Shown in pieces: positions 35,755 to 44,107 of a DNA stretch of 64,000 nucleotides. The notes under the pieces were generated by a model. It saw only the letters and a list, made by a program, of their open reading frames with translations, ran no database searches and was not told the DNA's origin. Source of the DNA: Spirosoma profusum (GTDB lineage: Bacteria > Bacteroidota > Bacteroidia > Cytophagales > Spirosomataceae); assembly GCF_014699005.1 (NCBI RefSeq), contig NZ_JACWZY010000001.1:372001-436000 (forward strand), read 5' to 3'. Both the position numbers and the translations under genes were made by a program. Every line of letters starts with the position of its first letter. The first letter of the stretch is position 1.

Positions 35755-38613
35755 TTAATATCCTCCATCCCGGCGCATTTTGGCCTGCACCCCGCGCATA
35801 TTGTACGTGAAACTAAGCATAAAATACCGAGCCAGCGTCTGTATGCGCTCTTCCTGCACATAGTTCTGTCCGGCATACTGCGATACGTTCAGGTTGCGAT
35901 TCAGCATATCGACGCCCGATAGTCGAATTTCGGCTTTTTTCGCTTTGCCCACAATCCGATACACGGAAGCGTTCCAGATCGGAATGCGCTGGTCGAAACC
36001 GAAGCGATCGTTCTGGTAAACGCGATAGTTCATTGTCGTATTGGCGTAGATACCGCCCGGCAGTTTGAGTGTTAAATCGCCATTGTACGTATTGTTCACA
36101 ATAGACTGATTTTGACCTGAGTTGATCGAATAACGCGTGTTCGTCCGGCCAATGCTGGCGTTTCCATAAAAAGTAAGCCAGTCGGTAGGAGTCAGTTCGA
36201 GACGCGCACCAAGTGTGTAATTCTCATTATTGGTTTCGTTCCTGATACCGTTGATATTGGTCGGGTTATTCCCAAAATTCAACTGCGTATTCAGGTTCAG
36301 GGTCGCCTTTGTTTTCTTCAGCGGAAACCCAAAACTCATATACGAACCGAGGTTTTTGCCACCCTGTAAATTCTCCGGTCTAGTAGTAGTGATTAACGTC
36401 TGTGGGTCAACAGACTGGCTATAAACAATCTGGTTGACGTAGTACGTTCCGTAGAGATTTACGAACAGATTCGTGAAACTAGCTGGGTTAAAATAACTAA
36501 AACCGGCGTTCATGTTGTGCCCGAGTTGCGGCAATAAAGTCGGATTCCCTTCATTGATAAACAGCGGGTTAGTGTTATTGATAATCGGCTGTATATCGCG
36601 CGAAGACGGAATCCGTACGTTCACGTCGTAACCGCCATAGAGATAGCGGTTATTTTTCATGTCGTAATTAAGTGATACGTTCGGTATCAGCGTTGTAAAC
36701 GTCCGGTTGATGGTATTGAACGTGCGCGAAGTTTGATCCGAAGCGTACTGACCATCGAGCGTAAACTGCTGACCAGCAGCACCCGCCGACAAATTCAGTC
36801 CCTTGTAGGAATAGCGGATGCTGCTACCCAGCCGGTTGAACGTGTAATTGTTTTTGTAATAGCGACTCAGCGAGTCGTTACGTGTACCCCCACCGACTTC
36901 ACCCACGTTCAATACGTTCCGATCGACTTCGTCGTAACGGAGGCTAAAATTGTAGAAGCTTTCCCAGAAGAATTTCTTCGCAAACGGTTCGATGTACAGC
37001 AAACTAGCCCGGTATTCGTTACGTAGGCTGTTGGTATTCTGGTCCTGACGAATGATACGAAGCTGGTCGTTGATATTGGTGGCCTGAAAGAATTCGTTAC
37101 GTGCCCGAAGTGCCAAATCCCCATCGTTGGTATTGATCTGATATGTAGCGCTGGCGGCAAACGAGCGACCTTTCTTCTTGAATTTCAGCCGATAAATAAG
37201 CGAGTTAGCCGAGCCGAACTGGTTCGTATTGCTGAGGTTGTTGGTGGTGTTACGTGTCGAAAGCGTTTCCGTAAGCGAGGCAATTCTGAGGAGATCCTGC
37301 CGGGTGCCAACGTTGGAATTGCCACTACCAAGCCGGCTGTTGTTCAGGAAAACCAACGTATTGAGCGAGTCGAGCTGCTTCTCAAACCGAATACTGACGC
37401 GGTGGTTTCCGTTAAAATTTATCTGGTTGCTATTTTCTTCCGTGCGGAACGAGCCTGACTCCAGGAAGTTTTTCCGGTTACGGAGCGAGTTAAGTTCGAG
37501 CCGGGTCTGGTTGTAGTAGTAGCTGGTGCTGAGTTTGGTTTTCTTGGTGTCGTAGTTGTAGTTAGCCCCACCCGCAGCGTTGTTCGAGAAACCCCGGCCA
37601 CTACCGCCATTTACTGGAATTCCCAAGGTTTCTTCATCATCACCGAACGAAATAAAACGGTTCCCGCTGCTAAAACCGAAATCGGCATTATCGTTCCAGT
37701 TGAAGGAGTTACTACCTCTAAAGTCCTGATAATCATTCCAGGAAATGCCCTGCTGATTCGTGTTATTTCCTAATCCGACAAGGGAAAACTGTTGTTTCGA
37801 GTTGAATTTGTTGTAGTTCCCCTTGATTTCGGCGCGTGGGGCTATGTCGTTGGAAGCAGGTCCAACACCAGCGGTTATTTTCCCGAAACCACCTTTTTTA
37901 AATTCTTCTTTTAACTCCAGGTTAACCGTTTTCTCTTTCTTACCATCTTCAACGCCTGTGAGTTTTGCCTGCTCCGTTTTGTCATTGTAAACCTGAACTT
38001 TCGTAATTGCATCGGCCTGTAAATTTTTGGTTGCCAGCTTCGGATCGTTGCCAAAAAAACTCTTACCATCGACCGTCACTTTTTTCACTTCCTGGCCCTG
38101 TGCCCGAATATTCCCATCCTGATCAACCTGAACACCGGGTAGTTTACGTAGCAAATCTTCAACTGTTGAGCCCGGCGGTACTTTAAACGAAGCCGCATTG
38201 TACTCAATGGTATCGCCTTTGATCGTGAGCGGTGCCCGTGCCGTTTTTACGACCACTTCAAACAGTTCTTTGGTAATGGGCTTCATTTTCAAATCACCCA
38301 GATCGATAACGGAGTTGCTTTCCGTTTTAACCATCTGATTAAAAGGGATATAGCCGACGAAAGAAATTTTCAACAGATAGGTCCCCGGTCGGAGATTTTT
38401 AAACGTGAAAGCCCCTTTGTCAGTAGCACGGGTGAAATTTACCATGGACGAATCTTTCGGACTCAAGAGCATGACCGTTGAGGACGGGAGTGGTGCCGCC
38501 GACGTATCGACAGCGCGACCCTGAAGCGTAAAACGTGTAGGACTGCCCGGGTTTTGGGCATAGAGCGAGGTCGATAGCAGACACAGCAAGGTCAGCAGGA
38601 AGAGGTTCTTCAT
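35755..38613 (-). CDS. Outer-membrane beta-barrel protein with regulatory plug (TonB-receptor-like)
   Basis: A 952-residue outer-membrane protein. Signal peptide MKNLFLLTLLCLLSTSLYAQ is followed by a carboxypeptidase-regulatory-like beta-sandwich (about 25-110), a plug domain (about 135-230, with PGSTVEDLLRKLPGV) and a long barrel of the OMP_b-brl_3 type rich in alternating aromatic strands and Asn repeats, ending in FTYNMRGVQAKMRRDGGY. It lacks the terminal aromatic residue of classical porins by one position. Members of this group import or assemble unknown cargo; with GLPGLI they form a recurring pair. A CAAAGCTA element 30 bp upstream fits a promoter. Confidence 0.9.
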   Translation of the reverse strand: MKNLFLLTLLCLLSTSLYAQNPGSPTRFTLQGRAVDTSAAPLPSSTVMLLSPKDSSMVNFTRATDKGAFTFKNLRPGTYLLKISFVGYIPFNQMVKTESNSVIDLGDLKMKPITKELFEVVVKTARAPLTIKGDTIEYNAASFKVPPGSTVEDLLRKLPGVQVDQDGNIRAQGQEVKKVTVDGKSFFGNDPKLATKNLQADAITKVQVYNDKTEQAKLTGVEDGKKEKTVNLELKEEFKKGGFGKITAGVGPASNDIAPRAEIKGNYNKFNSKQQFSLVGLGNNTNQQGISWNDYQDFRGSNSFNWNDNADFGFSSGNRFISFGDDEETLGIPVNGGSGRGFSNNAAGGANYNYDTKKTKLSTSYYYNQTRLELNSLRNRKNFLESGSFRTEENSNQINFNGNHRVSIRFEKQLDSLNTLVFLNNSRLGSGNSNVGTRQDLLRIASLTETLSTRNTTNNLSNTNQFGSANSLIYRLKFKKKGRSFAASATYQINTNDGDLALRARNEFFQATNINDQLRIIRQDQNTNSLRNEYRASLLYIEPFAKKFFWESFYNFSLRYDEVDRNVLNVGEVGGGTRNDSLSRYYKNNYTFNRLGSSIRYSYKGLNLSAGAAGQQFTLDGQYASDQTSRTFNTINRTFTTLIPNVSLNYDMKNNRYLYGGYDVNVRIPSSRDIQPIINNTNPLFINEGNPTLLPQLGHNMNAGFSYFNPASFTNLFVNLYGTYYVNQIVYSQSVDPQTLITTTRPENLQGGKNLGSYMSFGFPLKKTKATLNLNTQLNFGNNPTNINGIRNETNNENYTLGARLELTPTDWLTFYGNASIGRTNTRYSINSGQNQSIVNNTYNGDLTLKLPGGIYANTTMNYRVYQNDRFGFDQRIPIWNASVYRIVGKAKKAEIRLSGVDMLNRNLNVSQYAGQNYVQEERIQTLARYFMLSFTYNMRGVQAKMRRDGGY

Positions 38614-38644
38614 GGGAAGCGTTTAAGAAAAAAGAGCGATCGTA

Positions 38645-38652
38645 CAAAGCTA
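38645..38652 (-). promoter_or_regulatory. TAnnTTTG-type -7 element before the beta-barrel gene
   Basis: Minus strand TAGCTTTG, perfect fit to the Bacteroidota -7 consensus, 32 bp before the ATG. The -33 box is unclear. Confidence 0.45.
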
Positions 38653-38827
38653 TATGAACAGCACACAAACTATATATCTCGTTAACGATTTTTAACTAAA
38701 TTTATAGTAGCTAATTTCGTAAACGGTCTATTGCCTTCACAATGAGCCATTTTTACAGACAGATGTTGCATGACTCATATTATAAGAGAAGAAAATTATG
38801 AGAATTCCACAAAGTGGAGTGGAGAAT

Positions 38828-38916
38828 TTTTAGTCATCAGTCGATAGTCATTAGTAGTCAGTCGTTAGCTGTCGCTCAAATGTCTTTTACTAATGACTAT
38901 CGGCTGATGACTAAAA
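38828..38916. terminator. 29-bp-arm inverted repeat after pabB
   Basis: Arms at 38828-38856 and 38888-38916 pair with one mismatch (a possible G.U pair), with a 31-nt loop. The arms are themselves built from short AGTCAT/AGTCGT units. It begins just past the pabB stop, so on the minus strand it can end the NYN-pabB transcript; the run TTTT precedes the arm. Confidence 0.65.
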
Positions 38917-38917
38917 G

Positions 38918-40231
38918 CTATCGACTACCCTCCAACACTTCCCGAATCGCTTTGGCTTTCAATAGGCATTCTTCCCATTCCTGAACAGGGTCGGAGTCGT
39001 AGGTGATGGCACTGCCGACGGAGAAAGATAGGTACTGATTCTGTGCGTTATAGAGTAATGTCCGGATAACCACGCTAAAATCGAAATCACCAGCGGGCGT
39101 TACGTAACCAATGGCTCCTGAGTAAACACCCCGTCGACTAACTTCCAGTTCATCAATCAGTTGCATAGACCGGATTTTGGGAGCGCCGGTCATGCTTCCC
39201 ATCGGGAACGCGTTACGTAGCGCATCCATCCAGAAAACGCCGGGACGTAACGTAGCAGAAACCGTCGAGATCATTTGATACACCTGCCGGAACCCGTAAA
39301 TCCCGAACAGTTCATCGACCTGAACCGAGCCGGTTTGAGCCGAGCGGGCCAAATCGTTACGTACCAGATCAACAATCATCAGATTTTCAGCCCGTTCCTT
39401 TTCAGATTGAAGAAGCTGGCTACGTAGCAGAAGGTCTTCTTCGGGCGTTTGCCCACGCCGGATGGTACCTTTAATGGGCTGAGAGAGGATAGTTTGGCCT
39501 TCTTTTTTCAGGAACCGCTCGGGTGAGGCACCCATAACGTAGTGATTATCGATCTTCAGGAAGTTTGAAAAAGGCATCGGCGAACGTTCGTTGAGCGCCT
39601 GATACGTTGCCAATGGATTGAACGGACGAGTATCACTACGTTCCTTCTGGGCAAAAAACTCAATGCAATAATTCAATTCATACACATCGCCCGCCCGGAT
39701 GTGCTGCTGAATCCGCCGAACGGTAGCCTGGTATTCGTCGGGCGTTACGCGGCACTGGACGTAGCAAGGCTCAGCAGATGGTGACTCCGCTGCTACGTGG
39801 GTTTCAATGTGATGCAGCAGTTCGGTTGGATCGCCATGGCTCTGAATGAGAATACTACGTTCCTCAAAGTCAATAATCCATTCTGGTTCAGCGAAATAGA
39901 TATCCGGGAAACCTGTTCGGTTGGGGTTGCGGCTGCTGAGCGGTTCCAACTGATTTTTTAGATCGTAACTCAGAAAGCCAACCAGATAGGAGGGACGTTC
40001 GGCGTGGGCCTGATATAACTCAGTTAGCGAATCCGAGCCGGTAAACGAAACAACCCGTTTCGCACCGATAAATAATCGATTGGGAAACGGGTCATTTGGA
40101 TAAGGAAGCTCATTGTTGTTTAGCAACGCCACAAAACTGGTGCCCTGTGGTTGATACGTCATAGCCCAGTCGACTGCCTGCCAGCGCCAGGCCAGCGGAT
40201 TTTCGACAGGAACGCGGACGCTACGTATCAT
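38918..40231 (-). CDS. pabB: Aminodeoxychorismate synthase component I
   Basis: A 437-residue chorismate-using enzyme for 4-aminobenzoate and folate synthesis. The motif PIKGTIRRG at about 257 has the Lys typical of PabB; anthranilate synthase has PIAGT at this place. Further marks are MGASPERFLK, ENLMIVDLVRNDL and the C-terminal SMTGAPKIRSM. No glutaminase domain is fused, so a PabA/TrpG partner must be elsewhere. The start ATG overlaps the stop of the NYN protein by four bases. A long inverted repeat follows the stop. Confidence 0.92.
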   Translation of the reverse strand: MIRSVRVPVENPLAWRWQAVDWAMTYQPQGTSFVALLNNNELPYPNDPFPNRLFIGAKRVVSFTGSDSLTELYQAHAERPSYLVGFLSYDLKNQLEPLSSRNPNRTGFPDIYFAEPEWIIDFEERSILIQSHGDPTELLHHIETHVAAESPSAEPCYVQCRVTPDEYQATVRRIQQHIRAGDVYELNYCIEFFAQKERSDTRPFNPLATYQALNERSPMPFSNFLKIDNHYVMGASPERFLKKEGQTILSQPIKGTIRRGQTPEEDLLLRSQLLQSEKERAENLMIVDLVRNDLARSAQTGSVQVDELFGIYGFRQVYQMISTVSATLRPGVFWMDALRNAFPMGSMTGAPKIRSMQLIDELEVSRRGVYSGAIGYVTPAGDFDFSVVIRTLLYNAQNQYLSFSVGSAITYDSDPVQEWEECLLKAKAIREVLEGSR

Positions 40232-41247
40232 GCGCCGTGCAACAGCCGCACATCGATGGCAATATCCTTGCCTTCGGCATTCTGACCGATGGAAAACTCA
40301 ACGTTATCGTCGACCTGTAATTCGTTGAAGTCCGTATCAATGAGGCTTGTATAATGAAAAAACAGGTTATTCGGGGGATAATTCACGAAGCCATAACCGG
40401 TTTTCAAGCTACGTATCGTACTGATTTTGCGCCCTTCGGCCCCTTCTACGTCGGCGACGTTGTAATTAGGCTCATCGGAAGAATACTCGTCATACGTATC
40501 GCTAAAACCATTCACGTAAGTTCCACCGTTACCATTACCGTTTCCATAGCTGCTGCCATTAGTGGCTGAAGCTGAGAATGTGCGGGTTGGTTGGGGTTTT
40601 ACAAACAGATTTTGAATAATCACGTCGTTACGTCGGCTTCGGTCATCGATAATGCCATGCATACCAACGGGGTAGGAAACTTCTTCGAGCAAATCCTGCG
40701 AGGTACGGGTCACCTGTTTTTCGCCCTGCTCATTCAGGAATTCAAAATCCCAGCTCAGCACCATAATGCGTGAACCTAACGTATTGAGTTTGCGAATCAA
40801 CGGTACGTAGTCGCCATCGGACGTAATGAGTACCACTACGTCGAATTTTTTATACTGTGCCAGTTCGAAGGCTTCCAGTGCCAGCCAAACGTCGATACCT
40901 TTTTCCTGCCGGTATCCCTGATACGTTTTAACGGGTAAATAGTGTGTAACTACGCCTTCCGACATCAGAATATCGTCGAAAAGGCGGTCGTAAAATAGTT
41001 GATTACCACGTTGATTAGCTTCGTGTGCATTCAGACGACCCCGAAAATAATGGGCATCGACAATCTGACATAACCGTTCGTTAACGCCTTCTTCGTCGGC
41101 TACCTGACGCCGGATAAAAGCATGTAAACCCGAAATACTGATGCGGCTGCGTCGTTCGTGGGAATAATTGTAGTAGTTACTTACGTGTAGAAAATAATTA
41201 CCGTCATAGAAAACCCCAATACGGGTTAGTCTGGATTCTGCTGGCAT
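40228..41247 (-). CDS. NYN-domain nuclease-like protein with C-terminal cold-shock domain
   Basis: A 339-residue cytosolic protein. Residues about 8-200 are a NYN/LabA (DUF88) PIN-like domain with the acidic residues in FYDGNYF, KGIDVWLALEAF and LITSDGDYVPLI. A Gly/Asn/Ser-rich linker (about 225-260) leads to a cold-shock-like OB fold (about 272-337) with the RNA-binding patches GYGFVNY and NLFFHYTSL. The combination suggests an RNase or RNA-binding regulator acting on messages, which is an inference. It is the first gene of a pair with pabB and overlaps it by ATGA. No signal peptide or membrane segment is present. Confidence 0.9.
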   Translation of the reverse strand: MPAESRLTRIGVFYDGNYFLHVSNYYNYSHERRSRISISGLHAFIRRQVADEEGVNERLCQIVDAHYFRGRLNAHEANQRGNQLFYDRLFDDILMSEGVVTHYLPVKTYQGYRQEKGIDVWLALEAFELAQYKKFDVVVLITSDGDYVPLIRKLNTLGSRIMVLSWDFEFLNEQGEKQVTRTSQDLLEEVSYPVGMHGIIDDRSRRNDVIIQNLFVKPQPTRTFSASATNGSSYGNGNGNGGTYVNGFSDTYDEYSSDEPNYNVADVEGAEGRKISTIRSLKTGYGFVNYPPNNLFFHYTSLIDTDFNELQVDDNVEFSIGQNAEGKDIAIDVRLLHGA

Positions 41248-41491
41248 GTTTTACTTAATATAAGAAAGTGTATGAGAATGTGTTCGCAATTTCCTGTATT
41301 ATGGATTAGGTTGATAGAGGCTGAATTACTTTTTAAGAAAATCAGTGTACAAGTTTTTGGGGCTACGTATAAAAATTACTACAATAGTTACAAGGAAGGT
41401 ATAAGGCAATCGGTACGGATGCGTATATAGAACGGTATGAATAGCTAGTATGCAAACATAGTACATTTTCGCGGGAAACACATGGGAATAC

Positions 41492-41499
41492 TATCTTTG
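41492..41499 (+). promoter_or_regulatory. TAnnTTTG-type -7 element before hisB
   Basis: TATCTTTG, a perfect match, 21 bp before the ATG, with TTTTC about 22 bp further upstream as a weak -33 box. Confidence 0.5.
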
Positions 41500-41519
41500 T
41501 CGGCTCATTACCCACTATT

Positions 41520-42668
41520 ATGCAAAAAATTCTGTTTATCGACCGCGACGGCACCCTCATCGTTGAACCCCAGCCCGACCAGCAGGTCGATTCGTTAGCT
41601 AAACTCGATTATATCCCTAACGTCATTTCGGCATTACGTAAAATTGCCGAGGAAACCGACTTCGGTCTGGCGATGGTGACGAATCAGGACGGGTTAGGAA
41701 CAGCTTCATTTCCGGAAGATACGTTCTGGCCCGCCCACAATAAGATGATGAATACCTTCGCTGGCGAAAACATTCATTTCGAAGCGGTACACATCGACCG
41801 ACATTTCCCGCGTGACAACGCCCCTACGCGTAAACCGGGTATCGGTATGCTGACGGAGTATTTCAATGGAAACTACGATCTAGTTAACAGCTACGTTATC
41901 GGCGACCGCCTGACCGACGTACAATTAGCGATAAACCTCGGCGCAAAAGCAATTCTTTTCCTACCGCCCAATGGCCTGGCAACCGTGCAAACAGCCGATA
42001 TCGGCGGCATGACCGACGAGCTACGTAACGCCATCGCGTTTACGACTGACAACTGGAACAAGATTTACGAATTTCTGCGCCTTCCCGCCCGAACGGCCAC
42101 GGTAGAACGTAACACCAAAGAAACCCAGATTAAAGTCGAGCTAAATCTTGACGGACAAGGGAAAGCCGATATACATACAGGGCTCGGTTTCTTCGACCAT
42201 ATGCTCGATCAGCTTGCCAAACATTCGGGAGCCGATTTGTCGATTCGGGTCAACGGTGATCTGCATATTGACGAGCACCACACGATTGAGGACACGGCGC
42301 TTGCTCTCGGCGAAGCGTACCGACGCGCCCTTGGCGATAAGCGCGGCATCAGTCGGTACGGGTTTTTACTACCGATGGATGAAGCGCTGGCGCAGGTCGG
42401 TATTGATTTTTCAGGACGCCCCTGGCTAGTTTGGGATGCCGAATTCAAGCGTGAGAAAATCGGCGATATGCCGACCGAAATGTTTTTACATTTCTTCAAA
42501 TCGTTTTCCGATACAGCACTCTGTAACCTGAATATCAAGGTTGAAGGTGAAAATGAGCATCATAAAATCGAAGCCATTTTCAAGGCATTTGCTAAATCCA
42601 TTAAAATGGCCGTTCACCGTAACATAAAAGAACTCGATAATTTGCCGAGTACGAAAGGAGTGTTATAG
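41520..42668 (+). CDS. hisB: Bifunctional histidinol-phosphatase / imidazoleglycerol-phosphate dehydratase
   Basis: A 382-residue fusion catalysing the sixth and eighth steps of histidine synthesis. Residues about 1-165 are a HAD phosphatase with the nucleophile motif DRDGT at 8-12 and GDRLTD near 133. Residues about 190-382 are the dehydratase, with metal-binding [16 protein letters not shown] and the C-terminal ENEHHKIEA. The fused form is found in enteric bacteria and many Bacteroidota. It stands alone here, not in a his operon. Confidence 0.97.
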   Translation: MQKILFIDRDGTLIVEPQPDQQVDSLAKLDYIPNVISALRKIAEETDFGLAMVTNQDGLGTASFPEDTFWPAHNKMMNTFAGENIHFEAVHIDRHFPRDNAPTRKPGIGMLTEYFNGNYDLVNSYVIGDRLTDVQLAINLGAKAILFLPPNGLATVQTADIGGMTDELRNAIAFTTDNWNKIYEFLRLPARTATVERNTKETQIKVELNLDGQGKADIHTGLGFFDHMLDQLAKHSGADLSIRVNGDLHIDEHHTIEDTALALGEAYRRALGDKRGISRYGFLLPMDEALAQVGIDFSGRPWLVWDAEFKREKIGDMPTEMFLHFFKSFSDTALCNLNIKVEGENEHHKIEAIFKAFAKSIKMAVHRNIKELDNLPSTKGVL

Positions 42669-42724
42669 TCTGGACCCGACAGCCAGAGCCTATCAAATCC
42701 TTACTACTATCAACTTTTTCTCCT

Positions 42725-42732
42725 TACTTTTG
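42725..42732 (+). promoter_or_regulatory. TAnnTTTG-type -7 element before the 33-residue frame
   Basis: TACTTTTG fits the consensus and lies 26 bp before a small ATG frame at 42758. The -33 region is not recognisable. Confidence 0.4.
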
Positions 42733-42757
42733 CCTCTGAATTCAACTGAATACTGAC

Positions 42758-42859
42758 ATGGATTTATCGACTCCGTTAACCATTCTCTTCTACGTTGTGC
42801 TACTGACCGCTTCGTTTATTACGGGCCGTTGGCTGGAGCGCAACGATCGGAAGTACTAA
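42758..42859 (+). CDS. Putative 33-residue single-pass membrane protein
   Basis: The frame MDLSTPLTILFYVVLLTASF followed by ITGRWLERNDRKY has one hydrophobic helix (residues 6-22) and a positively charged cytoplasmic-type tail. It sits between hisB and the acyltransferase, in the same direction, with a good -7 element upstream. I do not recognise it. It could equally be an untranslated leader, so confidence is limited. Confidence 0.4.
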   Translation: MDLSTPLTILFYVVLLTASFITGRWLERNDRKY

Positions 42860-42921
42860 TTCAGTGCTACGTGTCCGGGAACATAATTGCTCGGATACGT
42901 AGCACCAACGACCGAACGCGT

Positions 42922-43488
42922 ATGCTCAGCGCCATTCTCCGCTGGTTATTTCACATTGCCGGGTGGCGATTGGTCAATCCCGTTCCCCAGGTTCCCAAAG
43001 CGATTTGGGTGGTAGCTCCACACTCAACCAACTGGGATTTCCTGATTGGGCTTGGGACCCGGGCGGCTACAAGAGTCTGGATTCAATACCTTGCCAAAAG
43101 CTCGTTATTTACGTGGTATGCAGGCTGGTTTTTCCGGGCTACAGGTGGTAAACCCGTCTACCGCGATAAGTCGCATAATCTGGTTGATACCACCGTAAAT
43201 ATCTTCAACCAGAATGAACGTCTCCACATCTGCATCGCGCCCGAAGGAACACGTAGCAACGTGGCCAAACTCAAAACGGGTTTTTATTACATCGCCCTTA
43301 AAGCCAACGTACCGCTAATCCTGACTGGCTTCGACTGGCCCCGCAAACAGGTTATTTTCAGCGAACCGCTATACGTAACGGGTGATTATCAGCGAGATAT
43401 GCTGGTTATTTATCAATTCTTCTCGCAGATACACGGAATCAAGAAAGACTGGCTCAAACGCTGGGAAGAAACCGGCGTGATTGATTGA
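42922..43488 (+). CDS. Lysophospholipid acyltransferase-like protein
   Basis: A 188-residue acyltransferase of the PlsC superfamily. HSTNWD at about 36-41 is the catalytic HX4D motif and APEGTRS at about 103 the phosphate-binding motif. I place the start at the ATG at 42922 (MLSAILRWLF, a short amphipathic or membrane helix); the frame opens 31 codons earlier but without similarity and overlapping the small membrane frame. It is shorter than the enzyme at 24770 and belongs to a different branch, close to the acyltransferases acting on lysolipids or ornithine lipids. The stop is 20 bp from that of the convergent SRPBCC gene. Confidence 0.88.
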   Translation: MLSAILRWLFHIAGWRLVNPVPQVPKAIWVVAPHSTNWDFLIGLGTRAATRVWIQYLAKSSLFTWYAGWFFRATGGKPVYRDKSHNLVDTTVNIFNQNERLHICIAPEGTRSNVAKLKTGFYYIALKANVPLILTGFDWPRKQVIFSEPLYVTGDYQRDMLVIYQFFSQIHGIKKDWLKRWEETGVID

Positions 43489-43507
43489 TTCCGATACGTT
43501 GCGTTGA

Positions 43508-43960
43508 CTATGCCGCGTCTGATACGTTAATCGCTTCTACACTTGCTTGTAGCAGTGTCATTGTCGTTTTCCAATAAAATTCCAGGTGTTTACGTATGGT
43601 TTCTGTCGGAAAACCTTCGATGTGAAGTGTCAACAGGGTTTGCTCATCAATTGGGGTTAAACTAAATTCAAAAATGGAGTAATTTTCTGGCTTATCCGGT
43701 AGCCGGGACACCGAACTCAATTGGGTATAACGTAAGGTTTTCTCGTTGTCGTTTTGAAGTACAACACCCTTATTTTCAAAGGCCACATGGTGAAAACCGC
43801 GAATGATAACTGGCGTATTGACTTGCCAGTTAGACAATACGTTAATGTTCATTTCTGGCTCGCCCATCCATTGCGTCATCCGTTCAGGATTTGTTAGCGC
43901 AGCCCATACTTCTGCCGGACTTGCATTTATTTGAATTGCCGTTGAAAATGTATCAGGCAT
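43508..43960 (-). CDS. SRPBCC / AHSA1-like domain protein
   Basis: A 150-residue START-like helix-grip protein. The opening INASPAEVWAALTNPERMTQWM is the family signature, here given as ASPAEVWAALTNPE and MTQWM, and the long C-terminal helix (about 125-148) closes the fold. Such proteins bind hydrophobic ligands or act in stress responses; no substrate can be assigned. It has no signal peptide. Downstream of its start lies a structured repeat shared with the GH9 gene border. Confidence 0.85.
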   Translation of the reverse strand: MPDTFSTAIQINASPAEVWAALTNPERMTQWMGEPEMNINVLSNWQVNTPVIIRGFHHVAFENKGVVLQNDNEKTLRYTQLSSVSRLPDKPENYSIFEFSLTPIDEQTLLTLHIEGFPTETIRKHLEFYWKTTMTLLQASVEAINVSDAA

Positions 43961-43996
43961 AGAGTGAGTATCTAAAAATGTCGGATGAATATTTTG

Positions 43997-44076
43997 TCAT
44001 GCTGACGCAGGAAGCATCTTAAGGTTTCCTCACTATAATGTTAGGATACACTAAGATGCTTCCTGCGTCAGCATGA
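43997..44076. repeat. Structured inverted repeat, family copy 1
   Basis: Perfect 25-bp arms at 43997-44021 and 44052-44076 enclose a 30-nt loop with its own hairpin TCCTCAC/GTTAGGA. The element aligns over its whole length with the one at 58027-58121 in reverse orientation, with compensating changes in the stem. It is located between the SRPBCC gene start and the GH9 gene stop. Confidence 0.9.
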
Positions 44077-44107
44077 TAAAAAATTAACTATTCATAATTC
44101 TCCTGAG

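Larger units (their letters stand above)
38614..38917. other. Gap with promoter element and large inverted repeat
   Basis: The 304-bp gap between pabB and the beta-barrel gene carries a -7 element at 38645-38652 and an inverted repeat at 38828-38916. Between them lies AT-rich sequence with no coding potential that I can support. Confidence 0.6.

Noticed and set aside
38918..40231. Anthranilate synthase component I (trpE)
   Set aside because: The active-site motif is PIKGT, with the Lys of aminodeoxychorismate synthase, and no trp genes are near.
41363..41560. Small minus-strand frame before hisB
   Set aside because: It overlaps the hisB promoter and start, has no similarity that I recognise and no start signal.
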